Positions 19,925-29,675 of a DNA stretch of 64,000 nucleotides are shown one piece after another; position 1 is the stretch's first letter, and the number at the start of each line of letters is the position of its first letter. The position numbers and the translations under genes are program-made. This DNA comes from Streptomyces sp. NBC_01237 (GTDB taxonomy: Bacteria; Actinomycetota; Actinomycetes; Streptomycetales; Streptomycetaceae), in NCBI RefSeq assembly GCF_035917275.1, contig NZ_CP108508.1:2666001-2730000 (forward strand). The letters run 5' to 3'. The notes beneath the pieces were generated by a model, which ran no database searches, had not been told where the DNA came from, and saw nothing but the letters and a program-made list of their open reading frames with translations.

Positions 19925-20790
19925 TCCCCCATTGTCCCGTACGACGGGGGCTCGGCCGCTGCCAGGGACCACAGGCGCTCCAGACGCTCCCGGGTGACGG
20001 CGTCGGCGGGCGGGTAGCTCACCAGCCGCGGGCCGCTGCCGGGGCCGAGCCAGAGGTTGGTGTGCTCGACGTGGAGCAGCCCCACCTCCGCGTTGCGGAT
20101 GTACTTGGTCCGGCCGCCCTGGTTCACGACCTCGTGCCGCTCCCAGACCTCGCGGAATTCGGCCGACTCCGTTTCGAGCCGCTTGAGCAGCGCCTTCCAC
20201 GCGGGCTCGGCGAGATGACCGGCCATAGAGGCACGGAACTTGGCCGCCATGGTGCGGTTGACCTCGGGAAGGTCGACGACCGAGGCCCGCCAGTCGGCGT
20301 CGGTGAAGGCCAGGATCATGCAGTTGCGGTCCTCGGGCGGCAGGGCGTCGAGGTCGCAGAGCAGCCGCCCGTAGGTGCGGTTGTACGCGAGGATGTCGTA
20401 CCGGCTGTTCTGGACGCAGGCCGGGATGGGTTCCAGCTGCTCCAGCAGGGTGCGCAGCGCCGGGGTGACGCTGGGGCACTCGGTGCCCGGTGCCGGGTCG
20501 GTGGCGCCGGAGAGCGCGAACAGGTGGGAGCGCTCGCTCCGGTCGAGCAGCAGGGCACGGGCGAGGGCGTCGAGGACCTGGGGCGAGACCTGGATGTCGC
20601 GTGCCTGCTCCAGCCACGTGTACCAGGTGACGCCGACCGCGGAGAGCTGGGCGACCTCCTCCCGGCGCAGCCCGGGGGTGCGTCTGCGCCGGCCCCGGAC
20701 CAGGCCGACCTGCTCGGGGGTGATCCGTTCGCGGCGGCTGCGCAGGAAGCCCGCGAGTTCCTGCCGCCGGATGTCGGACTCGGGCGCCAT
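19921..20790 (-). CDS. MmyB-type XRE regulator
   Basis: A 289-residue regulator. The N-terminal helix-turn-helix (RRTPGLRREEVAQLSAVGVTWYTWLEQ) is the hallmark of this group, and the C-terminal two thirds form the MmyB-like ligand-binding domain. The ATG at 20790 was preferred to 20799 because GGAAGG then has a proper 9-base spacing. It diverges from a DHA2-type exporter with palindromic sites between them, so it most likely controls that exporter and itself. It is also coupled to dusB. A second pair of the same layout occurs at 38-40 kb. Confidence 0.88.
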   Translation of the reverse strand: MAPESDIRRQELAGFLRSRRERITPEQVGLVRGRRRRTPGLRREEVAQLSAVGVTWYTWLEQARDIQVSPQVLDALARALLLDRSERSHLFALSGATDPAPGTECPSVTPALRTLLEQLEPIPACVQNSRYDILAYNRTYGRLLCDLDALPPEDRNCMILAFTDADWRASVVDLPEVNRTMAAKFRASMAGHLAEPAWKALLKRLETESAEFREVWERHEVVNQGGRTKYIRNAEVGLLHVEHTNLWLGPGSGPRLVSYPPADAVTRERLERLWSLAAAEPPSYGTMGE

Positions 20791-20834
20791 GGTCGTCATC
20801 CTTCCAGCCTGCCGAAGCGATCGGCAGGATGCCA

Positions 20835-20875
20835 GGTACTCGTTGTACCAGGATAAGGAGACTCTGGTACCAGGC
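20835..20875. promoter_or_regulatory. Divergent operator region of regulator and exporter
   Basis: GGTAC-N5-GTACC (20835-20849) and the perfect palindrome CTGGTACCAG (20864-20873) flank CAGGATAAG. GTACCAGG is repeated at 20845-20852 and 20868-20875, 23 bases apart, about two helical turns. The position between divergent genes and the repetition suggest the binding sites of the adjacent MmyB-type regulator. Confidence 0.6.
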
Positions 20876-20900
20876 TGGGAACGGGGCGAGAGTCGATGCT

Positions 20901-22406
20901 GTGAGTGAATCCTCCGTACGAACGCACACCCGCGCACGGGCCCTCCGGGCGGCCCGTGCGAAGCCTGCCGCCGCCGGGACCCCGGTGGCCCGGCACGATC
21001 ACCCCACCCCGGTGCTCGGATCGCTCGGGCTGTTCACCGTGCTGCTCGGGGCGGCCCTGCCGCTGATCGACTTCTTCATCGTCAATGTCGCGCTGCCCAC
21101 GATCGACCACAGCCTGGACGCGGGACCGGCCCTGCTCGAACTCGTCGTCGCGGGCTACGGACTCAGTTACGCGGTCCTGCTCGTGCTCGGCGGACGGCTC
21201 GGCGACATGGCGGGCCGCCGCAGGCTCTTCCTGCTGGGCATGGCCGCGTTCGGGCTGACCTCGCTCGCCTGCGGGCTGGCCCCGGACGCCTGGACTCTCG
21301 TCGGGGCGCGGGTGGCACAGGGCGCCTCCGCGGCACTGATGCTGCCGCAGGTGCTCGCCACCATCCAGGCGTCGACGGCCGGTCACCGGCGGGCGCGGGC
21401 GATGAGCCTGTACGGGGCGACTGCCGGGCTCTCCATGGTCGCGGGCCAGATCCTGGGCGGGGTGCTGGTCGCCGCCGCCCCGATGTCCTCGGTGTTCGGC
21501 GAGAGCGCGGGCTGGCGGTCGGTGTTCCTGGTGAACGTTCCGGTGGCCGCGGTGGGGCTCGTCCTGGCCGCGCGTGCCGTGCCGGAGACCCGTTCCAAGC
21601 GGCCCGCGCCGATCGACGTACCGGGGACGCTGCTGCTGGCCCTGTCGCTGGTGACGCTGCTGGCGCCGCTGACGGAGGGGCGTGCCGCGGGGTGGCCGGT
21701 GTGGACGTGGGTGTCGCTGGGACTGTTCCCGTTCGCCGCGTACGCCTTCTACCGGGTGGAGCGGCGGGCCGACCGGCTCGGGCGGACGCCGTTGGTGCCG
21801 CCGAGCCTGCTGCGGCTCGAATCGCTGCGGCGGGGGCTCGCGCTGGTGGTGCCGTTCTCGATCGGTTTCGGCGGCTTCATGTTCGTGATCGCGGTGGCGC
21901 TCCAGCAGGGCCTGAAGCTGGGCCCGGCGGCCGCGGGGCTCTCCCTGGCGCCGATGGCGGTGGCCTTCTTCGCCGCCTCACTGGCCGGTCCGCGGCTGGT
22001 ACGCAGGTTCGGCAGCCGGGTCGTGACGGCGGGCGGGCTGATCCAGGGGCTGGGCGTGGTGGTGCTGGCGCTCACCGTGTGGCTCCGGTGGCCCGCACTC
22101 GGACTGCCGGGGCTGCTGCCGGGCGTCGCGGTCGCCGGTCTGGGGCAGGGGCTTCAACTCCCCGTCCTGCTGCGCATCGTGCTCTCCGACGTACCGGCCG
22201 AACGGGCGGGCGTGGGCGGCGGTGTGATGACGACGGCGCAGCAGGCGGCGCTGGCGCTGGGCGTGGCGACGCTCGGGACGCTGTTCCTCGCGCTGGTGCC
22301 GGGCTCGGGGATGCGGGACGCGCTGATCGTGACACTGCTGGTGCAGCTGGCGGCGGTGGCGTTGACGACCCTGCTGAGCCTGCGGCTGCCGCGCACGGTG
22401 GGCTGA
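20901..22406 (+). CDS. MFS drug exporter, DHA2 (14-segment) type
   Basis: A 501-residue membrane protein of the EmrB/QacA subfamily of proton-driven drug exporters. It has about 14 hydrophobic segments. Motif D1 (LPLIDFFIVNVALPTI) lies in the first segment, motif A (GGRLGDMAGRRRLF) after the second, and motif C-like glycine-rich sequence (YGATAGLSMVAGQILGG) in the fifth. The GTG at 20901 was chosen for the usual N-terminus. The divergent MmyB-type regulator probably controls it. The exported compound is unknown. Confidence 0.9.
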   Translation: MSESSVRTHTRARALRAARAKPAAAGTPVARHDHPTPVLGSLGLFTVLLGAALPLIDFFIVNVALPTIDHSLDAGPALLELVVAGYGLSYAVLLVLGGRLGDMAGRRRLFLLGMAAFGLTSLACGLAPDAWTLVGARVAQGASAALMLPQVLATIQASTAGHRRARAMSLYGATAGLSMVAGQILGGVLVAAAPMSSVFGESAGWRSVFLVNVPVAAVGLVLAARAVPETRSKRPAPIDVPGTLLLALSLVTLLAPLTEGRAAGWPVWTWVSLGLFPFAAYAFYRVERRADRLGRTPLVPPSLLRLESLRRGLALVVPFSIGFGGFMFVIAVALQQGLKLGPAAAGLSLAPMAVAFFAASLAGPRLVRRFGSRVVTAGGLIQGLGVVVLALTVWLRWPALGLPGLLPGVAVAGLGQGLQLPVLLRIVLSDVPAERAGVGGGVMTTAQQAALALGVATLGTLFLALVPGSGMRDALIVTLLVQLAAVALTTLLSLRLPRTVG

Positions 22407-22420
22407 GGGCGAAGACGGGA

Positions 22421-22455
22421 GTGGGCCCGGTTCACCTGAGGTGATCCGGGCCCAC
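22421..22455. terminator. Hairpin between convergent genes
   Basis: Sixteen-base arms 22421-22436 and 22440-22455 with one mismatch and a TGA loop, between the exporter stop and the DUF6243 stop. Confidence 0.88.
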
Positions 22456-22480
22456 GGTCGTACGGGAAGCCGAGAAGGCG

Positions 22481-22717
22481 TCAGCTGCCGGCGGGGGCGT
22501 CCTGCTGTGCCGCCGGGCCGGCTGCCGCGGCGTCGTCCGACGGTGCGGCCTGGGCACCCTCGGCGCGCTCGCGCATCTTGCGCAGCAGCTCCTGCTTCTT
22601 CTCCTCGGCCGTCTTGCGGTCGGCGTTGCGCGCGGGACCCGCGCCCTGCTGTTCGGCGCGGGACAGCTTCTTGCGCTGTCCGCCCACACCGAGGAGGTTG
22701 TTGCGGCTCTTTGCCAC
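22481..22717 (-). CDS. Small DUF6243-like protein
   Basis: A 78-residue hydrophilic protein beginning MAKSRNNLLGVGGQRKKLSR, which resembles the small conserved streptomycete proteins I recall as DUF6243. The central part (about residues 20-52) is a charged helix with EEKKQELLRKMRERAEG, and the C-terminal tail is rich in alanine. No cysteine, signal or membrane segment is present. A 9-codon open frame lies 87 bases upstream. Function unknown; the positively charged N-terminus could fit nucleic acid or ribosome binding, but this is speculation. Confidence 0.65.
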   Translation of the reverse strand: MAKSRNNLLGVGGQRKKLSRAEQQGAGPARNADRKTAEEKKQELLRKMRERAEGAQAAPSDDAAAAGPAAQQDAPAGS

Positions 22718-22888
22718 GGCGTTCTCCCATTCGTGGTGAGAAGTGAGGAATGAACTGATCTGGATCGATCCGGTGGGCGGCGGGTGGTCGAGCCCGCCGC
22801 GCTCTCACTCGTAGATCTGGAAGAACGAATACATGAGGGGAACCGTACCGCGACCGGGGTGGAGCCACGTACCCGATTTCCGGGCCGC

Positions 22889-23092
22889 TCAGGCCGTCGG
22901 GTCGACCGTCGCCAGATGGGCCTCGGCCAGGTGTTCCCCGGCCTTCAGCCAGGGCAGGAACTGCGCCACGATGTGCCACCCGCAGGTGTCGCAGGTCAGT
23001 TGCCGCCGCGTCCCCGACTTCCTTACCTGGACGGTATGTTCACCGCCGTGCTGATCCCATCTGGTGACCTTGCTCGTGGTCGTGGACGGCAT
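22889..23092 (-). CDS. 67-residue C2H2-like zinc-finger protein
   Basis: A small protein with a perfect AGGAGG ribosome site 6 bases before the ATG at 23092. C34 and C37 (CDTCGWH) together with H54 and H59 form a C-x2-C-x16-H-x4-H spacing, a plausible zinc site, with a second hydrophobic helix in between. The N-terminal half is basic and charged. It has its own gap on both sides and a shared terminator upstream of it with glyS. I do not know its function. The short length hides it in longer open frames. Confidence 0.7.
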   Translation of the reverse strand: MPSTTTSKVTRWDQHGGEHTVQVRKSGTRRQLTCDTCGWHIVAQFLPWLKAGEHLAEAHLATVDPTA

Positions 23093-23132
23093 GCGTGCCT
23101 CCTGTGGGGGAGCGTGGGCCCCAGTGTGCAAC

Positions 23133-23168
23133 GAAGCCCCCGGCTCCGTACACGGAACCGGGGGCTTC
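23133..23168 (-). terminator. glyS terminator
   Basis: Fifteen-base arms 23133-23147 and 23154-23168 with one mismatch, 22 bases past the glyS stop codon. Confidence 0.87.
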
Positions 23169-23190
23169 GCCGCTGTGCGGGTGCGGGGCG

Positions 23191-24573
<1,383 letters not shown>

Positions 24574-24755
24574 GGTGCTCTCTTCATTACGACGGTGAAA
24601 TGGGACAGGGGCGGCGCGGAGCGCCTCGATGGGGGGTGGTGATCGGGTGACGAGCGGGCGAATGCTTCAGATTACCGGCGGGCGCACCCCTCGGATCAAA
24701 TCGGTGGGGGGTCGAGCGATCTTCGGGCGCCCTTCCGGGCATCTCATCAGCCTTG

Positions 24756-24793
24756 TTGACAATCGTTTCCACTTTTGTTGAAAATGACTGTCA
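24756..24793 (+). promoter_or_regulatory. znuA promoter with two Zur-box-like dyads
   Basis: Two 15-base dyads, TGACAATCGTTTCCA (24757-24771) and TGAAAATGACTGTCA (24779-24793), resemble the streptomycete Zur box TGAAAATGATTTTCA, the second closely. Their centres are 22 bases apart, two helical turns. A -35 TTGACA at 24756-24761 is followed 17 bases later by TGAAAA as -10. The predicted start then falls around 24791, at the ATG, so the mRNA may be leaderless. Confidence 0.75.
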
Positions 24794-25755
24794 TGAACGT
24801 ACGCCGCCTCATACCCACCGCCGTCGTCGCCGGATCAGTAGCGCTCGGCCTCACCGCGCTCTCCGGCTGCGCCGGCTCCGACGCCACCGACCGCGGGAGC
24901 GGTGACAAGCTGAAGGTGGTGGCGTCCTTCTACCCCATGCAGTTCCTGGCCGAGGAGATCGGCGGGAAGCACGTCGACGTCACCACCCTGACCAAGCCGG
25001 GTGTCGAGCCGCACGACCTGGAGCTCACCCCGCGGCAGATAGGCGGCCTGAGCGACGCCGACTACGTCCTCTACCTCAAGGGCATCCAGCCCGCCGTCGA
25101 CGACGCGATCGCCCAGTCCGGGGTCAAGGACAGCGTCGACGCGGCGAAGCTCACCACGCTGGAGGACCACGGCGCCGAGGTCGGAGGTCACGAGGGCGAG
25201 GAGCACGGCCACGAGCACGAGGGCGGGGAAGCGGGCGCCGACCCGCACATCTGGCTGGACCCGGTGAAGTACGCCGAGGTCGCCAAGGGCGTCGGGAAGT
25301 CCCTCCAGAAGGCGGACCCCGACCACGCCGCGGACTACGCGAAGAACACGACCGCCCTGGTCGACAGGCTGGGCGCGCTGAACACGTCGTTCGAGACCGG
25401 TCTGCGGGACACCGCCACCAAGACCTTCATCACCACCCACTCCGCCTTCGGATACCTGGCCGAGCGCTACGGGCTCACCCAGGAGGGCATCGCCGGGATC
25501 GACCCCGAGGCCGAGCCCAGCCCGGCCCGGATCCAGGAGATCCACACCGTCGCGGAGAAGAGCAGGGCCACCACCGTCTTCTTCGAGACGCTGGCCAGCG
25601 ACAGGACCGCCAGGACCCTCGCGAAGGACACCGGCCTCAAAACCGATGTCCTGGACCCGCTGGAGGGAATCACCGGCGCGTCCAAGGGCGCTGACTACAT
25701 CGAGGTCATGGAGTCCAACCTGGCCGCGCTGCAGAAGGCACTCGGCGCGAAGTGA
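24793..25755 (+). CDS. znuA: Zinc ABC transporter substrate-binding lipoprotein
   Basis: A 320-residue lipoprotein that captures zinc outside the membrane. It has a signal peptide with the lipobox LSGC (C26). The cluster A-1 fold is indicated by VASFYPMQFLAEEIGG and PGVEPHDLELTPRQ, with the histidine that binds metal. The acidic, histidine-rich loop (EEHGHEHEGG) is typical of ZnuA. DPHIWLDP and THSAFGYLAERYGL carry further ligands. The ATG at 24793 was chosen over 24784 and the TTG at 24775 because the Zur box and likely transcription start overlap them. First gene of the zinc operon. Confidence 0.93.
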   Translation: MNVRRLIPTAVVAGSVALGLTALSGCAGSDATDRGSGDKLKVVASFYPMQFLAEEIGGKHVDVTTLTKPGVEPHDLELTPRQIGGLSDADYVLYLKGIQPAVDDAIAQSGVKDSVDAAKLTTLEDHGAEVGGHEGEEHGHEHEGGEAGADPHIWLDPVKYAEVAKGVGKSLQKADPDHAADYAKNTTALVDRLGALNTSFETGLRDTATKTFITTHSAFGYLAERYGLTQEGIAGIDPEAEPSPARIQEIHTVAEKSRATTVFFETLASDRTARTLAKDTGLKTDVLDPLEGITGASKGADYIEVMESNLAALQKALGAK

Positions 25756-25799
25756 CCGACGTAACACCCGCCCCACCCGCAGCAGCATCGGAGGCGCTC

Positions 25800-26582
25800 A
25801 TGCCTGAGCCCGGGAGTACCGCACCAGAAGCCGTGATCAGCCTGCGCGGCGCCACGGCCACCCTCGGCGCACGCCCCGTGCTGCGCGGTGTCGACCTGAC
25901 CGTCCACCGCGGTGAGGTCGTGGCCCTGCTCGGCGCCAACGGCTCCGGCAAGTCCACCGCCGTCCGCTCCGTCATCGGCCAGGTCCCGCTCACCGGCGGC
26001 ACCGTCGAACTGTTCGGCACCGAGCTGCGCCGCTTCCGCCAGTGGGGGCGCGTCGGCTACGTACCGCAGCGCACCACGGCGGCGGGCGGCGTCCCCGCCA
26101 CGATCCGCGAGGTCGTGGCCTCCGGGCGGCTGTCCCGTACGAAGCTGCGGCTGCCCGGCAGGGCGGACCGGGCGGCCGTCGACCGGGCCATCGAGCTCGT
26201 CGGCCTCACCGACCGCGCCAAGGACTCCGTGAGCGCCCTGTCCGGCGGCCAGCACCAGCGGGTCCTGATCGCCCGCGCCCTCGCCGCCGAACCGGAACTG
26301 CTGATCATGGACGAGCCGATGGCCGGGGTCGACCTGGCCAGCCAGGAGATCCTCGCCTCGACCCTGCGCGAGCAGGTGGCCGCCGGCGTCTCCGTCCTGC
26401 TCGTCCTGCACGAACTCGGCCCGCTGGAGCCCCTGATCGACCGGGCGATCGTGCTGCGCGACGGCTGTGTGACGCACGACGGCCCGCCCCCCGAGGCCCT
26501 GGGCCAGCACGCCCTCCCCGGCCACGACCACGTACACCCCCACGCGGCTTCCGAGCCCGTCCGGACGGGACTGCTGACCTGA
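25800..26582 (+). CDS. znuC: Zinc ABC transporter ATP-binding protein
   Basis: A 260-residue ATPase powering zinc import. Walker A is GANGSGKST, the signature LSGGQHQRVLIARAL, and Walker B LLIMDEP. The ATG at 25800 has GGAGG 5 bases upstream. A GTG at 25752, overlapping the znuA stop as GTGA, is in frame and would add 16 residues with low complexity; both starts are possible. The histidine-rich C-terminus (HDHVHPHAA) is common in this family and may bind zinc. It lies between znuA and znuB. Confidence 0.94.
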   Translation: MPEPGSTAPEAVISLRGATATLGARPVLRGVDLTVHRGEVVALLGANGSGKSTAVRSVIGQVPLTGGTVELFGTELRRFRQWGRVGYVPQRTTAAGGVPATIREVVASGRLSRTKLRLPGRADRAAVDRAIELVGLTDRAKDSVSALSGGQHQRVLIARALAAEPELLIMDEPMAGVDLASQEILASTLREQVAAGVSVLLVLHELGPLEPLIDRAIVLRDGCVTHDGPPPEALGQHALPGHDHVHPHAASEPVRTGLLT

Positions 26583-26584
26583 TC

Positions 26585-27481
26585 ATGCTGGAATTCCTGA
26601 ACCCCCCCTTCATGCAGCGGGCCCTGATCGCGGCCGTCCTGGTCGGCATCACCGCCCCCGCCATCGGTATCTACCTGGTCCAGCGCCGCCAGGCCCTGAT
26701 GGGCGACGGCATCGGCCACATCGCGATGACCGGGGTCGGCCTCGGCTTCCTGCTCTCCACCAGCCCCGTCTGGATGGCCACGGCCGTCGCCGTGGCCGGT
26801 GCGGTCGTCATGGAGCTGATCCGCTGGTACGGACACACCCGCGGCGACATCGCCCTGGCCATGCTCTTCTACGGCGGCATGGCGGGCGGCGTCATGCTGA
26901 TCAACATGTCCGACACCGGCTCCAACGCGAACCTGATGTCGTACCTCTTCGGCTCGCTGTCCACGGTCTCCGAGTCCGACGTCACCGCGATCTGCGTCCT
27001 GGCCGCCTTCGTCGTGCTGGTGACCGTGGGACTGCGCAGGCAGCTGTTCGCGGTCAGCCAGGACGAGGAGTTCGCCCGTGTCACCGGACTGCCGGTGCGC
27101 GCGCTGAACCTGCTGGTCGCGGTCACGGCCGCGGTCACCGTCACCGTCGCGATGCGCGTCGTCGGACTGCTGCTGGTCAGCGCGCTGATGGTGGTGCCCG
27201 TCGCGGCGGCGCAGCAGATCTCGAAGTCCTTCAAGGTGACGTTCGTCCTGGCCGTCGTCATCGGCACCGTCGTCACCCTCGCGGGAACGGTGACGACGTA
27301 CTACCAGGACGTGCCCCCCGGCGCCACGATCGTGCTGATGGCCATCGCCGCGTTCGTCCTGCTGACCGCGCTCGCCACGCCGCTCGCGAAACGGCGCGCC
27401 CGTGCGAACACGGCGGACCGGGACGGGTGCACCCTTGAGGTACCGGCCGCCCGCCAGGTCACGGAGGACGTGCGGGCCTGA
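26585..27481 (+). CDS. znuB: Zinc ABC transporter permease
   Basis: A 298-residue membrane protein of the ABC-3 family with about eight hydrophobic segments. Characteristic parts are LVQRRQALMGDGIGHIAMTGVG, near the ATPase coupling helix, and SALMVVPVAAAQQI. It starts 2 bases after the znuC stop. The C-terminal 40 residues are hydrophilic and not part of the transport domain. Together with ZnuA and ZnuC it forms the importer, and the operon's promoter carries Zur boxes. Confidence 0.93.
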   Translation: MLEFLNPPFMQRALIAAVLVGITAPAIGIYLVQRRQALMGDGIGHIAMTGVGLGFLLSTSPVWMATAVAVAGAVVMELIRWYGHTRGDIALAMLFYGGMAGGVMLINMSDTGSNANLMSYLFGSLSTVSESDVTAICVLAAFVVLVTVGLRRQLFAVSQDEEFARVTGLPVRALNLLVAVTAAVTVTVAMRVVGLLLVSALMVVPVAAAQQISKSFKVTFVLAVVIGTVVTLAGTVTTYYQDVPPGATIVLMAIAAFVLLTALATPLAKRRARANTADRDGCTLEVPAARQVTEDVRA

Positions 27482-27546
27482 CCGGGTCACCGGGGCGGGC
27501 TGGCACAATGGCCCGACAGATGAACGGGCGACACGAGGAGGCACCA

Positions 27547-27981
27547 GTGGCCACGGCGCCGATCAGTGGCACGAACGCAGCCCCGGTACGCGGCCGGTCC
27601 ACCCGGCAGCGCGCGGCGGTCGCGGCGGCGCTCGACGGGGTGGACGAGTTCCGCAGCGCACAGGAGCTGCACGATGTGCTCAAACACCGCGGCGACTCGG
27701 TGGGACTGACCACGGTCTACCGCACCCTTCAGTCCCTCGCCGACGCGGGCGAGGTCGATGTGCTGCGCACGACCGAGGGCGAGTCGGTATACCGGCGGTG
27801 CTCCACCGGCGACCACCACCACCATCTGGTGTGCCGGATCTGCGGCAAGGCCGTCGAGGTCGAAGGACCCGCGGTGGAGCAGTGGGCCGAGACGATCGCC
27901 GAACAGCACGGCTATGTGAACGTCGCGCACACCGTGGAGATCTTCGGGACCTGCGCGGAGTGCGCGCGGACCGAGAGCTGA
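27547..27981 (+). CDS. zur: Zinc-responsive Fur-family repressor
   Basis: A 144-residue regulator of the Fur family. The N-terminal winged helix contains GLTTVYRTLQSLADAGEVD. The dimerisation domain has HHHHLVCRICGKAVEV, with four consecutive histidines, and two CXXC motifs (CRIC and CAEC) that hold the structural zinc. The GTG at 27547 has GAGGAGG 5 bases upstream, so the longer in-frame start at 27508 is unlikely. It is 65 bases downstream of znuB, so it is probably co-transcribed with the importer it controls. Confidence 0.93.
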   Translation: MATAPISGTNAAPVRGRSTRQRAAVAAALDGVDEFRSAQELHDVLKHRGDSVGLTTVYRTLQSLADAGEVDVLRTTEGESVYRRCSTGDHHHHLVCRICGKAVEVEGPAVEQWAETIAEQHGYVNVAHTVEIFGTCAECARTES

Positions 27982-28016
27982 CACCCGGGCCCGCGAACGC
28001 CCCGGGGCTCGCGAAC

Positions 28017-28038
28017 GGGGGCCGGAGAACCGGCCCCC
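28017..28038. terminator. zur/uppS convergent terminator
   Basis: A perfect 9-bp stem (28017-28025 with 28030-28038) with an AGAA loop, between the zur stop at 27981 and the uppS stop at 28046. Confidence 0.87.
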
Positions 28039-28045
28039 GACCCGC

Positions 28046-28864
28046 TCAGCCCTGCTGGACCGCCGCCTCCTCGGCCCCGCCGAAGCGGCGGTCCCGCTGT
28101 GCGTACTCCAGACAGGCGCGCCACAGGTCGCGGCGGTCGAAGTCCGGCCACAGGACGTCCTGGAAGACCATCTCGGCGTAAGCGCTCTGCCAGATCAGGT
28201 AGTTAGAGGTGCGCTGCTCGCCGCTCGGGCGCACGAAGAGGTCCACGTCCGGCATGTCCGGGTAGTAGAGGTACTTCGCGAACGTCTTCTCGTTGACCTT
28301 CGACGGGTCGAGCTTCCCGGCCGCCACATCCCGCGCGATGCGCTGCGTGGCGTCGGCGATCTCGGCGCGGCCACCGTAGTTGACGCAGAAGTACAGCGTC
28401 ATCCGGTCGTTGTCCTTGGTCTGCTCCTGGGCGACCTGGAGTTCCTGGACGACGGACTTCCACAGCTTCGGCATCCGGCCCACCCAGCGGATGCGGATGC
28501 CCAGCTCGTCCATCTCGTCGCGGCGGCGGCGGATGACGTCCCGGTTGAAGTTCATCAGGAACTTCACCTCGTCCGGCGAGCGCTTCCAGTTCTCGGTGGA
28601 AAAGGCGTACAGCGAGAGGTTCTTGACGCCCATCTCGATACAGCCCTTGAGAACGTCCATGACGACGCCCTCACCGACCTTGTGGCCCTCCGTGCGCGGG
28701 AGACCCCGCTCCTTGGCCCAGCGGCCGTTACCGTCCATCACGACGGCGACGTGCTGGGGCACGAGCTCGCCGGGGATCTTCGGAGGCGTCGCGCCGGAGG
28801 GGTGCGGCTCGGGGGTCTTGTACGTGCGCCGGTTACGGCCGCCGAGGATCCCGCGTACTGCCAT
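28046..28864 (-). CDS. uppS: Polyprenyl diphosphate synthase (isoprenyl transferase)
   Basis: A 272-residue cis-prenyltransferase that builds the long-chain lipid carrier for cell-wall synthesis. The five family regions are present: [22 protein letters not shown] with the catalytic aspartate, [13 protein letters not shown], the [11 protein letters not shown] block, and [24 protein letters not shown] for diphosphate binding and the terminal WPDF. The ATG at 28864 matches the usual start. It follows recO by 21 bases, so the two form an operon. Confidence 0.95.
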   Translation of the reverse strand: MAVRGILGGRNRRTYKTPEPHPSGATPPKIPGELVPQHVAVVMDGNGRWAKERGLPRTEGHKVGEGVVMDVLKGCIEMGVKNLSLYAFSTENWKRSPDEVKFLMNFNRDVIRRRRDEMDELGIRIRWVGRMPKLWKSVVQELQVAQEQTKDNDRMTLYFCVNYGGRAEIADATQRIARDVAAGKLDPSKVNEKTFAKYLYYPDMPDVDLFVRPSGEQRTSNYLIWQSAYAEMVFQDVLWPDFDRRDLWRACLEYAQRDRRFGGAEEAAVQQG

Positions 28865-28885
28865 GAGCTTCTCAGTCTCCCTGTG

Positions 28886-29632
28886 TCACTTCTCTACGTA
28901 CCGCAGCGAGCGCAGTCCGCGCTCCAGATGCCAGTGCAGATAGGCGGACACCAGTCCGCTCCCCTCCCTGACATGACGCGCCTCGCACCCGTCCGCCGTC
29001 TCCCAGTCACCGGTGAGCAGCGCACTCAGCAGTACGAGGGCCTCCGCCGAGGGTACGACGCTCCCGGGCACCCGGCAGTCGCCGCATACGACCCCGCCCG
29101 ACGCGACGGAGAAGAACCGGTTCGGTCCGGGCATTCCGCACTTCGCGCAGTCCTCGAAACTGGGGGCGTAGCCGTTGACCGCGAGGGAACGCAGCAGGAA
29201 CGCGTCGAGGATGAGATGCGGCGCGTGCTCCCCCCGGGCGAGGGTGCGCAGCCCGCCGACGAGCAGCAGGTACTGCTGGACCGCGGGCTCGCCCTCGTGG
29301 TCGGTGAACCGCTCGGCGGTCTCCAGCATCGCGGTGCCCGCGGTGTAGCGGGCGTAGTCGGCGACGATGCCGCCACCGTACGGAGCGATCGTCTCGCTCT
29401 GGGTGCACAGCGGAAGGCCGCGGCCGATCAGCTCGCTGCCGCGGGCGAAGAACTGCACGTCCACATGGGAGAACGGTTCGAGGCGGGCGCCGAATTTGGA
29501 CTTGGTGCGGCGCACCCCGCGGGCGACGGCGCGCACCCGGCCGTGGCCGCGGGTCAGGATCGTGATGATCCGGTCGGCCTCGCCCAGTTTCTGCGTACGC
29601 AGCACGACGCCATCGTCCCGGAACAAGCTCAT
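28886..29632 (-). CDS. recO: DNA repair protein RecO
   Basis: A 248-residue recombination mediator that helps load RecA at single-stranded gaps. The N-terminal OB-fold begins with LFRDDGVVLRTQKLGEADRIITILT. The zinc finger of the C-terminal part is CAKCGMPG followed by CGDCR. The ATG at 29632 is 7 codons inside a longer open frame and gives the classic N-terminus MSLFRDD. It leads the two-gene unit with uppS. Confidence 0.94.
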   Translation of the reverse strand: MSLFRDDGVVLRTQKLGEADRIITILTRGHGRVRAVARGVRRTKSKFGARLEPFSHVDVQFFARGSELIGRGLPLCTQSETIAPYGGGIVADYARYTAGTAMLETAERFTDHEGEPAVQQYLLLVGGLRTLARGEHAPHLILDAFLLRSLAVNGYAPSFEDCAKCGMPGPNRFFSVASGGVVCGDCRVPGSVVPSAEALVLLSALLTGDWETADGCEARHVREGSGLVSAYLHWHLERGLRSLRYVEK

Positions 29633-29675
29633 GCACCCATTGTCGCCCACCGGGCGGCCGGGCCGTCGGTGACGG

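Noticed and set aside
18776..20929. A 717-codon minus-strand frame that would fuse dusB to an N-terminal extension
   Set aside because: The extension lies opposite or over the MmyB-type regulator in another frame; the regulator is clearly the real gene and dusB starts at 19924 by an ATGA overlap.
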